This document shows, in pieces, positions 17,447-25,126 of a stretch of 63,526 nucleotides of DNA (its first letter is position 1; each line of letters starts with the position of its first letter). The DNA is from an uncultured Lachnospiraceae bacterium (GTDB taxonomy: Bacteria; Bacillota; Clostridia; Lachnospirales; Lachnospiraceae), in assembly GCA_945919075.1 (NCBI GenBank), contig CAMEIX010000018.1:1-63526 (forward strand), read 5' to 3'. The position numbers and the translations under genes were made by a program. A model generated the notes under the pieces. It saw only the letters and a list, made by a program, of their open reading frames with translations. It was not told the origin of the DNA and did not search any database.

Positions 17447-18490
17447 ATGAATTTAGAAGAATATAAAGGCGTATATGTCTTTGCTCAGCAGGTTGATAAC
17501 GAAATCAGCGGTATCGCATTAGAACTGCTTGGCAAAGGTAAAGAACTTGCTGCTAAACTTGAAACAGAAACCGTAGCAGTACTTATCGGATATAATGTAA
17601 AAGGTCTTGCGGATACTCTTGCCGAGTACGGCGCAGACAAGGTTATCGTTGTAGACGATCCTGAACTTGAAGTATACAGAACAGAGCCTTATGCACATGC
17701 TCTTTCATCTGTCATTAATGAGTACAAGCCTGAAATCGTATTGGTTGGTGCAACTGCAATCGGTCGTGACTTAGGTCCTACCGTTTCCGCAAGAGTTGCT
17801 ACCGGTCTTACTGCAGACTGTACTGTACTGGAAATCGGTGATTTCCCTCTTAATCCTATTCCCGGACAGGAGCAGAAGCACAATCAGCTTCTTATGACCC
17901 GTCCTGCATTCGGAGGCAACACTATCGCAACCATCGCTTGTCCCGATAACCGTCCTCAGATGGCTACCGTACGTCCCGGTGTTATGCAGAAGATCGCTCC
18001 TATCGCAGGTGCAAAGGCAAATATTATTGAGTACAATCCCGGATTTACTCCTAACAACAAGTATGTAACCATCAAAGAGGTTGTTAAGGCAGTAAGCGAC
18101 ACCATAGACATCATGGACGCAAAGGTTCTTGTATCCGGTGGCCGTGGTGTAGGCAGTGCTGAAAACTTCAAGATCCTGGAAGATCTTGCAGAAGTTCTCG
18201 GTGGTACCGTTTCCTGCTCCCGTGCAGTAGTAGATAATGGCTGGAAGCCTAAGGATTTACAGGTTGGTCAGACCGGTAAAACCGTTCGTCCCCAGATTTA
18301 CTTTGCAATCGGTATTTCCGGTGCAATCCAGCACGTGGCAGGTATGGAAGAATCTGATATCATCGTTGCAATCAACAAAGATGAAACCGCTCCTATCTTT
18401 GACGTAGCTGATTATGGTGTGGTAGGCGATTTGAATAAAATCGTTCCTCAGTTAACCGAAGCATTAAAGGCTGCAAAGGCTGAGAAATAG
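17447..18490 (+). CDS. etfA: Electron transfer flavoprotein alpha subunit
   Basis: The large subunit of the Etf complex, 347 residues. Its C-terminal FAD-binding domain has VSGGRGVGSAENF, the SRAVVDNGW loop, QVGQTGKTVRPQIYFAIGISGA and a final INKDETAPIFDVADYGVVGD. The N-terminal part is the alpha/beta domain that pairs with EtfB. It is the last gene of the butyryl-CoA operon and is followed by two stem-loops and a very strong terminator. Confidence 0.96.
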   Translation: MNLEEYKGVYVFAQQVDNEISGIALELLGKGKELAAKLETETVAVLIGYNVKGLADTLAEYGADKVIVVDDPELEVYRTEPYAHALSSVINEYKPEIVLVGATAIGRDLGPTVSARVATGLTADCTVLEIGDFPLNPIPGQEQKHNQLLMTRPAFGGNTIATIACPDNRPQMATVRPGVMQKIAPIAGAKANIIEYNPGFTPNNKYVTIKEVVKAVSDTIDIMDAKVLVSGGRGVGSAENFKILEDLAEVLGGTVSCSRAVVDNGWKPKDLQVGQTGKTVRPQIYFAIGISGAIQHVAGMEESDIIVAINKDETAPIFDVADYGVVGDLNKIVPQLTEALKAAKAEK

Positions 18491-18491
18491 G

Positions 18492-18540
18492 GACAAAGGG
18501 ACGTTCCTTTTGTCTTGACATCAGGGACGTTCCTAATGTC
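18492..18540. repeat. Two tandem stem-loops with a shared GGGACGTTCCT core
   Basis: Two consecutive hairpins share a common core. In 18492-18514, GACAAA pairs with TTTGTC; in 18517-18540, GACAT pairs with ATGTC. Both expose GACGTT in the loop region. Similar GACAAAG...ACG sequences occur at 24955-25015 and 25510-25530. They look like a small interspersed palindromic repeat family placed after genes. Confidence 0.55.
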
Positions 18541-18567
18541 TGGCAAGACAAAAATATTTAAAATGAA

Positions 18568-18597
18568 AACCCCCGGGAAATTCCCGGGGGTTTTTTC
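18568..18597. terminator. Strong terminator of the butyryl-CoA operon
   Basis: The arms AACCCCCGGGAA and TTCCCGGGGGTT (18568-18579, 18581-18592) are perfect complements followed by TTTT. It separates etfA from the accessory cluster. Confidence 0.93.
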
Positions 18598-18675
18598 TAC
18601 AATGATATTAATTCTATTATTATACACTAATTACGAGTAATTATCAATGGAAAAATGAGAATATACCTATTTTGG

Positions 18676-18691
18676 AGGTGGAAAATTATTC
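18676..18691 (+). promoter_or_regulatory. Operator-like motif, copy 1
   Basis: AGGTGGAAAATTATTC, about 125 bp before the first XRE regulator. The same 16-mer recurs at 20668-20683, and a variant at 20638-20654. Here it contains the dyad TGGAA-AATTA-TTCCA. It is likely the binding site of one of the adjacent regulators. The rest of the 18598-18814 gap shows TTGACA at about 18739 and TATAAT near 18781, not at a standard spacing. Confidence 0.5.
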
Positions 18692-18814
18692 CATTTACAA
18701 AATTGATTCAGATTGGTTATGATTTAAGGACCCTTATTATTGACACATGATGGTTGCTAAAAAATGATAAATGTCAGATAATATAATGAAATATTACAAC
18801 CAAAGGAGTATAAA

Positions 18815-19516
18815 ATGGGGTACGAAAGAGAGAAATTGATTGAACTTCGCAAAAAGAGCGGCCTGACACAGAAGGAATTAGCAGATGCATTACATGTTTC
18901 TGCTTCCTCTGTTTCCAAGTGGGAATGTGGTACAGCAGTGCCGGATGTATTTATTCTTGAGAGTATGGCAGGAATATTTCAAATACCGTTGGCTGATATC
19001 ATAGAAAAAGAAGATATGATTGAGGAACAAGATATCATTATTATAGAGAAACCGGAAGATACGGAAGGAGATTGGCATACAGAGGAGCCGGAAACGAAAG
19101 GAACAAGAAAAAGAAAAAAAGTAGGAGAGGGGAAGGCTATATGGTGTGTTACAGGTGTATGCCTGGCCCTGTTGGTTATTGGAATTATTCTGTATCAAAA
19201 CAATTCGACCTTTCGTGGAAAAGTAGTGGATGAATTTTCTTCTTCCTTCTCAATAGAGGGTGAGTATGAAAATGTATATTATATTGCAGTGGAATACACA
19301 GGAAAATTACGTATTGAGACTGGTCTTAATTATCCGGAAGATTTAAGGGAACGTTATGAGAGTCAGTTGAATGAGGCAGATGCCATTTATATCTGTTATT
19401 TTAAGAAGTATCCGGGGCGGGATGATTTTTTTGAATCCATAAATGCATACTCCGTTTTTACAAAAAACCAGAAATATTTTTCGTTTGCGAAAGAGGAGGA
19501 GATATGCTATGAATGA
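18815..19516 (+). CDS. Membrane-tethered XRE-family regulator, copy 1
   Basis: This is a one-component regulator of 233 residues. The N-terminal HTH_3 domain (about 5-60, REKLIELRKKSGLTQKELAD) is followed by an acidic, disordered linker and a basic patch. One membrane helix (about 109-129) and an extracytoplasmic domain of about 100 residues complete it. The topology lets an outside signal act on DNA binding. The outer domain shares its pattern (VDEF, then YYIAVEYTGK, then FKKYPGRDD) with the next gene's product, so the two are tandem duplicates. AAAGGAG precedes the ATG. Its stop overlaps the next start by 8 bp. The ligand is unknown. Confidence 0.82.
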   Translation: MGYEREKLIELRKKSGLTQKELADALHVSASSVSKWECGTAVPDVFILESMAGIFQIPLADIIEKEDMIEEQDIIIIEKPEDTEGDWHTEEPETKGTRKRKKVGEGKAIWCVTGVCLALLVIGIILYQNNSTFRGKVVDEFSSSFSIEGEYENVYYIAVEYTGKLRIETGLNYPEDLRERYESQLNEADAIYICYFKKYPGRDDFFESINAYSVFTKNQKYFSFAKEEEICYE

Positions 19517-20186
19517 TAAGCGCATTAGGATAGCCGAACTGCGAAAAGAAAGAAATATGACACAAAAAGATCTTGCAGATAGTTTGTTTGTCAGTAAATC
19601 CACCGTATCAAAATGGGAAAACAATGTGGTCGTACCGGATATTTATATGATGGAGAAAATGGCGGAATTATTTCAAGTTTCTGTGGTGGAATTGTTAGAT
19701 ACTGAGACGCAAATGGAAGATGTGCCGGAACAAGAACAAATGGAATCAGATGATAACAGATCAGATGATATCCAACCGAAGAATGGGCAGGAAGAAAAAA
19801 CGACAAGTAGAAAGAGATGGAAGGTATATAAGGCATCAGTCATTATCCTGGTTTTGGCAGTTGGGGTGTTGCTGGGTACGTTAGTATATTGCAATGAAAA
19901 ATCGTTCCATCCGAGAATTGTGGATGAATTTTATGACTATAATCCGGAGTTTGATGCTTTTGGTTCGGTATATAACATTGTAGTAGTGTATTCCGGGAAA
20001 GCAAATACAAAAATAGAGTTGGATTATGGTGAAAATCTATATATGGATTATAAAAAATATTTTGACAGTGTAGATTCCATTAGGATTTCATTTTGGAAAA
20101 AAAAGCCGGAAAGAGAAGAGGTTTATCAGGGAGAAAGCTGCCTCTTTTTGTTTCCAAGACCTGAATTATGTGAGGAGAGTAAATAA
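19509..20186 (+). CDS. Membrane-tethered XRE-family regulator, copy 2
   Basis: A 226-residue paralogue of the preceding protein. An HTH_3 domain (about 3-58, AELRKERNMTQKDLADSLF) is followed by a long acidic linker and basic SRKRWK. A membrane helix (about 108-128) and an outer domain beginning HPRIVDEF and containing VYNIVVVYSGK complete it. The start is the ATG at 19509, inside the end of the first regulator gene, so translation is coupled; an upstream in-frame ATG (19443) would add 22 residues unlike the family. One base separates its stop from the next gene. Two sensors in one operon may give different ligand or operator preferences. Confidence 0.82.
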   Translation: MNDKRIRIAELRKERNMTQKDLADSLFVSKSTVSKWENNVVVPDIYMMEKMAELFQVSVVELLDTETQMEDVPEQEQMESDDNRSDDIQPKNGQEEKTTSRKRWKVYKASVIILVLAVGVLLGTLVYCNEKSFHPRIVDEFYDYNPEFDAFGSVYNIVVVYSGKANTKIELDYGENLYMDYKKYFDSVDSIRISFWKKKPEREEVYQGESCLFLFPRPELCEESK

Positions 20187-20187
20187 A

Positions 20188-20574
20188 ATGAGGAAATTAT
20201 TATTTATTGTTATGGTTATCGGTGTGTGTTTATTATTTCCAATGAAGTGTAAAGCCAATGAAGTGGCAGTATATGATATTTACTCAGAAGTAGATATATT
20301 GTACTATGGTCAATATCTTCAGGAGGGTTATACCGAGGATGGGATTCATTATACCATATATGGCGATAGTACGATAATGCCTATGTCAAGTTCTTCCTAT
20401 AATGTCACCCGAACATATATATTTGATGAGATTATTGTACCGGTAAAGGCAAGATATTATAGTGAAAAAAAAGGTGGGATATACTATGGCGGCACTATAT
20501 ATCTAATCAGTGTTCAATATGAGTCAGGAAAAACCATTGCCGTTTATTCGGGGACTTTGTATCAGATAGAATAG
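20188..20574 (+). CDS. Small secreted protein, unknown
   Basis: A 128-residue protein with a signal peptide (about 1-23, cleavage after CKA). The mature part of about 105 residues is rich in Tyr, Ile and Ser and looks all-beta; it has no cysteine in the mature part. Near its end, IYLISVQYESGK resembles the VYYIAVEYTGK strand of the neighbouring sensor domains, which hints at a shared fold or direct interaction, though such strands are simple. It begins one base after the second regulator gene, so it is part of that operon. No family is recognised. Confidence 0.7.
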   Translation: MRKLLFIVMVIGVCLLFPMKCKANEVAVYDIYSEVDILYYGQYLQEGYTEDGIHYTIYGDSTIMPMSSSSYNVTRTYIFDEIIVPVKARYYSEKKGGIYYGGTIYLISVQYESGKTIAVYSGTLYQIE

Positions 20575-20637
20575 TGCTGACAGGGATATACGGACAATAC
20601 AGTTTACTATGATTACACATTGTTGTCAACGGAAGTT

Positions 20638-20654
20638 TTGGAAAATTAATCCAA
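20638..20654. promoter_or_regulatory. Operator-like motif, copy 2 (variant)
   Basis: TTGGAAAATTAATCCAA has the dyad TTGGA-N7-TCCAA. It shares GGAAAATTA-TC with the copies at 18676 and 20668, and lies 14 bp from the latter. Confidence 0.45.
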
Positions 20655-20667
20655 TTTCCTCTTTTTT

Positions 20668-20683
20668 AGGTGGAAAATTATTC
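20668..20683 (+). promoter_or_regulatory. Operator-like motif, copy 3
   Basis: AGGTGGAAAATTATTC is identical to the copy at 18676-18691 and is also followed after two bases by TTTAC. It lies about 105 bp upstream of the second secreted-protein gene. The 214-bp gap otherwise shows a TACAAT -10-like element near 20731. Confidence 0.5.
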
Positions 20684-20788
20684 GCTTTACGTGTATGGAC
20701 AGTATGGTGTACGGTCAAAAGGAAATATTTCACCAATACAATATGAATGAGTCTCATATCAATCTATTACAAAAAGGAGGAAAAACGG

Positions 20789-21157
20789 ATGAAAAAATCA
20801 AAAAAAATCTTAGGTTTTATTGGTGCAGTTATGATGATGGCAGCCACAATGGGGATGACTGCTTTGGCCGCTTCAAGTGGAGTGTTAACGGGGGCACTTA
20901 GTAACGATACTGCCACGGCTACCTTAAAAAATACCAGTGAGGGGAAGAGATTTTGTCAGGTAACTGTTCTTGAATATGACAATAATCCTAATGTTACCAG
21001 TACAGTTGCAGTAAGCTCAGGTAATATATCTCCGGGAAATACGGTATCCGCCAGTGGAAAAGTGTCAAAAGCTTATGCAAGAGCAGTTGGATCGGTTTAT
21101 AATTCTGAGACGCAACAGTCCGGAGTAGCAAAATCATATAATACACAGATTAAATAA
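20789..21157 (+). CDS. Small secreted beta-rich protein, candidate export substrate
   Basis: A 122-residue protein with a classic signal peptide (about 1-27, cleavage at ALA-A). The mature 95 residues are rich in Ser, Thr, Val and Asn (TATATLKNTS, STVAVSSGNIS, AYARAVGSVYNSET) and have a single cysteine. It has its own strong site (AAAGGAGG) and an operator-like motif upstream. A hairpin follows, then the ABC transporter genes. That order resembles loci for secreted bacteriocins such as the lactococcin 972 group, whose products also use a Sec signal, but I see no clear sequence match. It could instead be a structural surface protein or signalling ligand. Confidence 0.72.
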   Translation: MKKSKKILGFIGAVMMMAATMGMTALAASSGVLTGALSNDTATATLKNTSEGKRFCQVTVLEYDNNPNVTSTVAVSSGNISPGNTVSASGKVSKAYARAVGSVYNSETQQSGVAKSYNTQIK

Positions 21158-21174
21158 TTTCATGTGATGTGTAG

Positions 21175-21200
21175 ACAGGGTGTAGATAACTGCACCCTGT
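21175..21200 (+). other. Hairpin after the secreted-protein gene
   Basis: The arms ACAGGGTGTAG and CTGCACCCTGT (one wobble) enclose an ATAA loop. There is no T tract. It probably lets the upstream message be kept at a higher level than the transporter genes, by mRNA protection or partial termination. Confidence 0.65.
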
Positions 21201-21216
21201 TCATTAGGAGAAAACC

Positions 21217-22416
21217 ATGTGGAAATATATTATATTTCACTTAAAAAGCTTCATAAAGACAGAAAAGATGGTATTTATACTGATGGTGTGCTGTGTTCTC
21301 AGTTCTGTAATTACGCTTTGTTTTACCTTTGGTTTTTATCACCATATTGAACAGAAGAAGACAGATGCGGAAATTGGAATAGACGGGTTTGATGTGGAGT
21401 CGAAGGATGATGAGCGTAGGACTGTTACCAAGGAAGCTTATCTGGAGGTACTTCTGGGACTGGATGAAAAAGTCTGGGAAAAACTGTCATGCATAGTATT
21501 TTGTGGAAGGTTTACGGACGAGGTATCGGATTCGCCGCCAATTGATAATTCTCTTTTGGTACAGTATATGCCCTTCATTATCAGGGACGGAAAGCTATCC
21601 CCGATAGCATTGAAGGAAATGTGGAAAAAAAACGGTCTGTGGGTGGATGGCGATTATTTTACGGACGAACAGTTTGAAAACGGGGAGTATGTGTGTATTG
21701 CACCGGATAGTTCAATATATGATTCGTTTTCTGGTGAACAGAGAGAATGGGTCAGGAAATTTATGCCCACAGAAAGAGGAACATTTATAGTAGGAGGAAA
21801 AGAGTATAACTGTATTGGTCATTATAGTATGCTGTTTTTTTCTTGTGAACCCATGGTTCCCATTACCACGGTTACGGATGACATTTACATAAAGAGTGTA
21901 GGTGTTTATTATGAAAAACCATTGACGAAATACCAATATGAAACTATAAGCAAGGCGTTGAAAGAACGTTTTGGGGATTTAGTGGAGATACCGGAACTGG
22001 ATTTGCCGGAAGCGGACAGCATGAAATTCTATAATACCCTGCTGGTACTATGCATGGTAATGGTGGTATTTTCCGGTACCGTTTTGTCCTTTTTGTACCA
22101 GTATATCTTTCTGCAAAGGAAAAGAAGTCTTACCATCTACCGACTCTGCGGCTTGTCCATGACCCGTATTCGGGTGATGTATTTCCTGGAATGCCTGTTG
22201 CTTGTGGGCATACTTTATATGGTAGGGGTTCTGACCTTTCACACGTGCATTCTGCCCTATTTTGGAAAAGTATTTGAATACATGTCGGCTTCCTACGGAT
22301 GGTATAGTTACAGTATGTTGGGATTTATCTATGTGGGAATCTCAGCAGCAATTCTGGCAGTACTGATCTTTACACAAACAAAGGATAATATTGTGCAGGA
22401 ATTAAAGGGGATATAA
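21217..22416 (+). CDS. FtsX/MacB-like ABC transporter permease 1
   Basis: A 399-residue membrane protein with one N-terminal helix (about 18-42) and a large extracytoplasmic domain (about 45-275). Three C-terminal helices (about 276-300, 325-350 and 370-392) complete it. This is the MacB-type four-helix topology, built for mechanical or export work rather than channel transport. Between the helices, QRKRSLTIYRLCGLSMTRIRVMY resembles the FtsX coupling region contacting the ATPase. It ends one base before the second permease gene, so a heterodimer is likely. The substrate is unknown; export of, or protection from, the secreted proteins upstream is the natural guess. Confidence 0.78.
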   Translation: MWKYIIFHLKSFIKTEKMVFILMVCCVLSSVITLCFTFGFYHHIEQKKTDAEIGIDGFDVESKDDERRTVTKEAYLEVLLGLDEKVWEKLSCIVFCGRFTDEVSDSPPIDNSLLVQYMPFIIRDGKLSPIALKEMWKKNGLWVDGDYFTDEQFENGEYVCIAPDSSIYDSFSGEQREWVRKFMPTERGTFIVGGKEYNCIGHYSMLFFSCEPMVPITTVTDDIYIKSVGVYYEKPLTKYQYETISKALKERFGDLVEIPELDLPEADSMKFYNTLLVLCMVMVVFSGTVLSFLYQYIFLQRKRSLTIYRLCGLSMTRIRVMYFLECLLLVGILYMVGVLTFHTCILPYFGKVFEYMSASYGWYSYSMLGFIYVGISAAILAVLIFTQTKDNIVQELKGI

Positions 22417-22417
22417 T

Positions 22418-23692
22418 ATGATTTTTCGACTGGCATGGAAGGATTTTAAAAGAATGATTGGAATTAACAGTCTGGTAATCATGATGCTGACTGTCATATT
22501 CCTTGCACTGATTTCTACAACCTCTGCTGTGGAAATCAAACTGAAAAAATATATGAATTTTGAGCCTTATTTGAAACAGAATGGAGTCTGTCTCTTTTAT
22601 GAATATCTTCAGGCAGATATGGGAGATAATGCTTATTTGCTGCGGGATGAATGGGATATCAAGAAGGAACTGCCTCATGTAAAGGATGTGCTCTGTGTGG
22701 CAAAATTGTGGAACACCTTCGTAAATAATGAGCAGGTTACTGTTTTGTGCTACAGTGACCCTCTTATAAAAAATATGAATCCGGAAATGGAAAGCGGACG
22801 TTTCTTTAAAGAAAAGGATTTTAGCAGCGATGTCTTAAAAGCAGTCGTTACGCACAATGATGGACGTATCAAAACGGGGGATGTGATAGAACTTGTTGCA
22901 GAAATCCCAACCAGAGATGGAAATAAGATATATCGGGAGAGGATTGAAATTATAGGGGTTATGGCAGATAATGAGAGTTTTTACAGTCCCGTTAAACCTC
23001 GGGAGGTGAAATCTGATTACAGAGATTTGTATTATACATACAATTATGAATACGAAGAAGGACATATTATGCTGTTTCTGGCAGATGCACAGATTTATGA
23101 GGGATACTTTCCGGATTTGAACTATAATCTTGCGGATACAGGGATTCAGCGTCAGATGACGGGAGCTACCGTGATTACCTTTGGACGGGATGTGCCGCAG
23201 GAAGTGATAGACAATGAAATGCAGAAGATTATAGATAATTCATTTCTTTATATAAATAATGATCTGAATTTGATGAATGAGAAGAGTTTACAGTATGTTT
23301 TGCAGGAACTTCACGATTACCTTCCTGTTTTTGTATGTGTCTTCATATTCGTGTTAATAGCTGCAGTCAGTGCCGGAACCATAATGGTTAAGAAGCAGCT
23401 TAGAAACTATGCCATATATTATTTGTGTGGTCTGCCTTGGAAATTCTGTGCACTAATCAGTTTAGGGGTATCAGCTATTATCACCGGTATTTCGCTGGGC
23501 ATGGTAGTGCTTTCCATGGTACTCGTGAAGGATTTAGGCATTGCGGCCAATACGGCAATGCATCTGGGAGAAATACAGTTTTTGGCCTGTGGAATTATGA
23601 TATTGTGCTATCTCATATGTGCATGGGCTATTCCACTTCGAATAGTACAAAAAACATCTGTAAAGAAAATTATGAATGATTACCATTTGTAA
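22418..23692 (+). CDS. FtsX/MacB-like ABC transporter permease 2
   Basis: A 424-residue protein with the same layout as its partner: an N-terminal helix (about 18-38), an extracytoplasmic domain to about 305, and three C-terminal helices. Between the first two of these, KKQLRNYAIYYLCGLPWKF matches the position and character of the coupling segment in the first permease. The two permeases are diverged paralogues. The ATPase gene follows after 9 bp with AAGGAG ahead of its ATG. Confidence 0.78.
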   Translation: MIFRLAWKDFKRMIGINSLVIMMLTVIFLALISTTSAVEIKLKKYMNFEPYLKQNGVCLFYEYLQADMGDNAYLLRDEWDIKKELPHVKDVLCVAKLWNTFVNNEQVTVLCYSDPLIKNMNPEMESGRFFKEKDFSSDVLKAVVTHNDGRIKTGDVIELVAEIPTRDGNKIYRERIEIIGVMADNESFYSPVKPREVKSDYRDLYYTYNYEYEEGHIMLFLADAQIYEGYFPDLNYNLADTGIQRQMTGATVITFGRDVPQEVIDNEMQKIIDNSFLYINNDLNLMNEKSLQYVLQELHDYLPVFVCVFIFVLIAAVSAGTIMVKKQLRNYAIYYLCGLPWKFCALISLGVSAIITGISLGMVVLSMVLVKDLGIAANTAMHLGEIQFLACGIMILCYLICAWAIPLRIVQKTSVKKIMNDYHL

Positions 23693-23701
23693 GGAGAAAA
23701 A

Positions 23702-24403
23702 ATGATTACGCTACGCAATATTAATAAAATCTATAATAAAGGACAGCAAAATGAGTTTCAGGCACTGCATGATATCAACCTGCAAATCAAAAAAGGGGAA
23801 ATGGTTGCTATTGTGGGAAAATCCGGTGCAGGTAAATCAACGCTTCTGCATATCTTAGCCTGTATTGATGGATATGACGAGGGTGAGTATGAACTGGACG
23901 GCAATCTGATTAAAGGGATGAAGGACAGGGAACTGGCTAAAATCCGTAACCGTAAAATTGGTATTGTTATGCAGGATTATGCACTTGTGGATGACTTTAG
24001 CGGAATCGAGAATGTTATGCTGCCACTTGATTTTTCCGTCAAACCTGTGGATGGAAAGAAGAAAGGAAGAACTCAAAAGAAAAAAATTGCCATGGAAGCC
24101 CTTAAAAATGTGGAGATGGAGGAGTTTGGAAAAAATCCGGTAAAGGAGCTTTCCGGCGGACAAAAGCAAAGGGTAGCCATTGCCAGAGCCATTGTCAACA
24201 ATCCCGGTCTTTTGTTAGCGGATGAACCTACCGGTGCCCTCGATACTAAAACATCGGATGATATCATGAGGTTGTTAAAAAGGCTCAATGAACAGGGAAC
24301 GACTATTGTCATTATTACCCACGACATGGAGGTTGCATCCAGATGTGACAGAAAGATTGTCATTGAGGACGGACGAATTATGTCTAATCCGCCAAATTAT
24401 TAA
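23702..24403 (+). CDS. ABC transporter ATP-binding protein (MacB/LolD type)
   Basis: A 233-residue ATPase with Walker A GKSGAGKST (near 39-47), the Q-loop VMQDYALVDDFSGIENVMLP, signature LSGGQKQRVAIARA, Walker B LLADEPTGALD and the H-loop ITHD. The EPTGALD form is typical of the MacB/LolD/BceA exporters, including the ATPases of lactococcin-972-type loci. It energises the two permeases upstream. No terminator is evident in the 219-bp gap after it. Confidence 0.93.
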   Translation: MITLRNINKIYNKGQQNEFQALHDINLQIKKGEMVAIVGKSGAGKSTLLHILACIDGYDEGEYELDGNLIKGMKDRELAKIRNRKIGIVMQDYALVDDFSGIENVMLPLDFSVKPVDGKKKGRTQKKKIAMEALKNVEMEEFGKNPVKELSGGQKQRVAIARAIVNNPGLLLADEPTGALDTKTSDDIMRLLKRLNEQGTTIVIITHDMEVASRCDRKIVIEDGRIMSNPPNY

Positions 24404-24550
24404 ATTTATGTAAAAATGATAAAATAGTATTGATTTATAGTTCACCACGTTTTATAATGATACCAAAGCATATATTTCTGAAATCATTCTAAAACTTCTG
24501 TTTATTCTAATTTCCTTAAATCTATGCTTGAAATTCAACTAATTCAAAGA

Positions 24551-24610
24551 GCAGGAGATAAGGATTTAGACGGATGGGACATGGTATTCGGCTTGCTTCT
24601 TATCTCCTGC
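24551..24610 (+). promoter_or_regulatory. Long-range inverted repeat ending at a ribosome binding site
   Basis: GCAGGAGATAAG (24551-24562) and CTTATCTCCTGC (24599-24610) are perfect complements, extended by two more pairs. The 3' arm ends exactly where the AAAGGAGGT ribosome binding site of the next gene begins. It is a candidate translational control hairpin or the scar of a small mobile element. Confidence 0.6.
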
Positions 24611-24622
24611 AAAGGAGGTACC

Positions 24623-24859
24623 ATGAAAAGAAACAAAAGGAAAGCGGCAAGAAATGCCGCAAGGAAGGTAGCCCCGGGGCGGGCAGTGGCAAACCGGAAC
24701 TACAAAAGTTCCATCTTTGAAATGATTTTCCGCGATAGGAGGAAGCTGATGGAACAGATTCAAAAGAAACTGGCAAAAGGCAGGACTCCGGAAAGAATCG
24801 CAGAAGAATTGGAAGAACCGCTTAGCGAGGTAATGAGAATTATTGGTACAAGAGTATAA
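24623..24859 (+). CDS. Short protein resembling a shrunken Rpn/PD-(D/E)XK nuclease
   Basis: 78 residues, starting with a basic tail (MKRNKRKAARNAARK). Next comes NRNYKSSIFEMIFRDRRKLME, which resembles the N-terminus of Rpn-type recombination-promoting nucleases common in Lachnospiraceae. Directly after that, KKLAKGRTPERIAEELEEPLSEVMRII resembles their C-terminal tail. The catalytic core of about 200 residues is absent, so the gene looks like an in-frame internal deletion. It has an excellent ribosome binding site (AAAGGAGG), so the product may still be made, perhaps as a binding partner or inhibitor. The Rpn relation is from memory of motifs and is inference. Confidence 0.55.
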   Translation: MKRNKRKAARNAARKVAPGRAVANRNYKSSIFEMIFRDRRKLMEQIQKKLAKGRTPERIAEELEEPLSEVMRIIGTRV

Positions 24860-24892
24860 AGAAGTGTAAGTAAAGAATAGAAATTAAGGCGC

Positions 24893-24938
24893 CTCCCGGG
24901 CATGGAGAAGGATAATCTCAATGACCGGGAGTTTTTTT
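24893..24938 (+). terminator. Intrinsic terminator
   Basis: The arms CTCCCGG and CCGGGAG enclose a loop that can itself form a short GAGA/TCTC stem, followed by TTTTTTT. The rest of the 24860-25126 gap holds degenerate GACAAGG-type repeats and the BlaI operator. Confidence 0.75.
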
Positions 24939-25028
24939 CGGCAAGAGTCCCTTTGTCTTGTGTGACAAGGGTACACTCTTTATGACAGGGTTCACTCCTC
25001 GTGATAGAAGAAACGTCACCAAAACCAC

Positions 25029-25070
25029 TTGACAAGCAGGACTATATGATGTAGTCTTACATTAGACTAC
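25029..25070 (+). promoter_or_regulatory. Promoter/operator of the BlaI-like gene
   Basis: TTGACA (25029-25034) is followed 17 bp on by the start of a perfect 20-bp dyad, GTAGTCT-TACATT-AGACTAC (25051-25070). The dyad covers the -10 position. It differs from the classic TACA-N2-TGTA BlaI/MecI operator but has the size and place of an autoregulatory site. Confidence 0.55.
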
Positions 25071-25126
25071 AATATATGGTCTGTGATTCAAACATTAGTA
25101 AGACAAAGACAAACAGGAGGTTCATA

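Noticed and set aside
20695..20901. A frame overlapping the start of the 122-residue secreted protein
   Set aside because: It lacks a ribosome binding site and overlaps a gene with a clear signal peptide and an AAAGGAGG site.
23702..24403. Assigning the ABC cluster as a bacitracin-type (BceAB) resistance system
   Set aside because: BceB has ten helices in one chain and is paired with BceRS; here there are two four-helix permeases and no two-component system.
18598..25000. The accessory region as an integrated mobile element
   Set aside because: No integrase, transposase, attachment repeats or tRNA target flank it; only the shrunken Rpn-like frame hints at past mobility.
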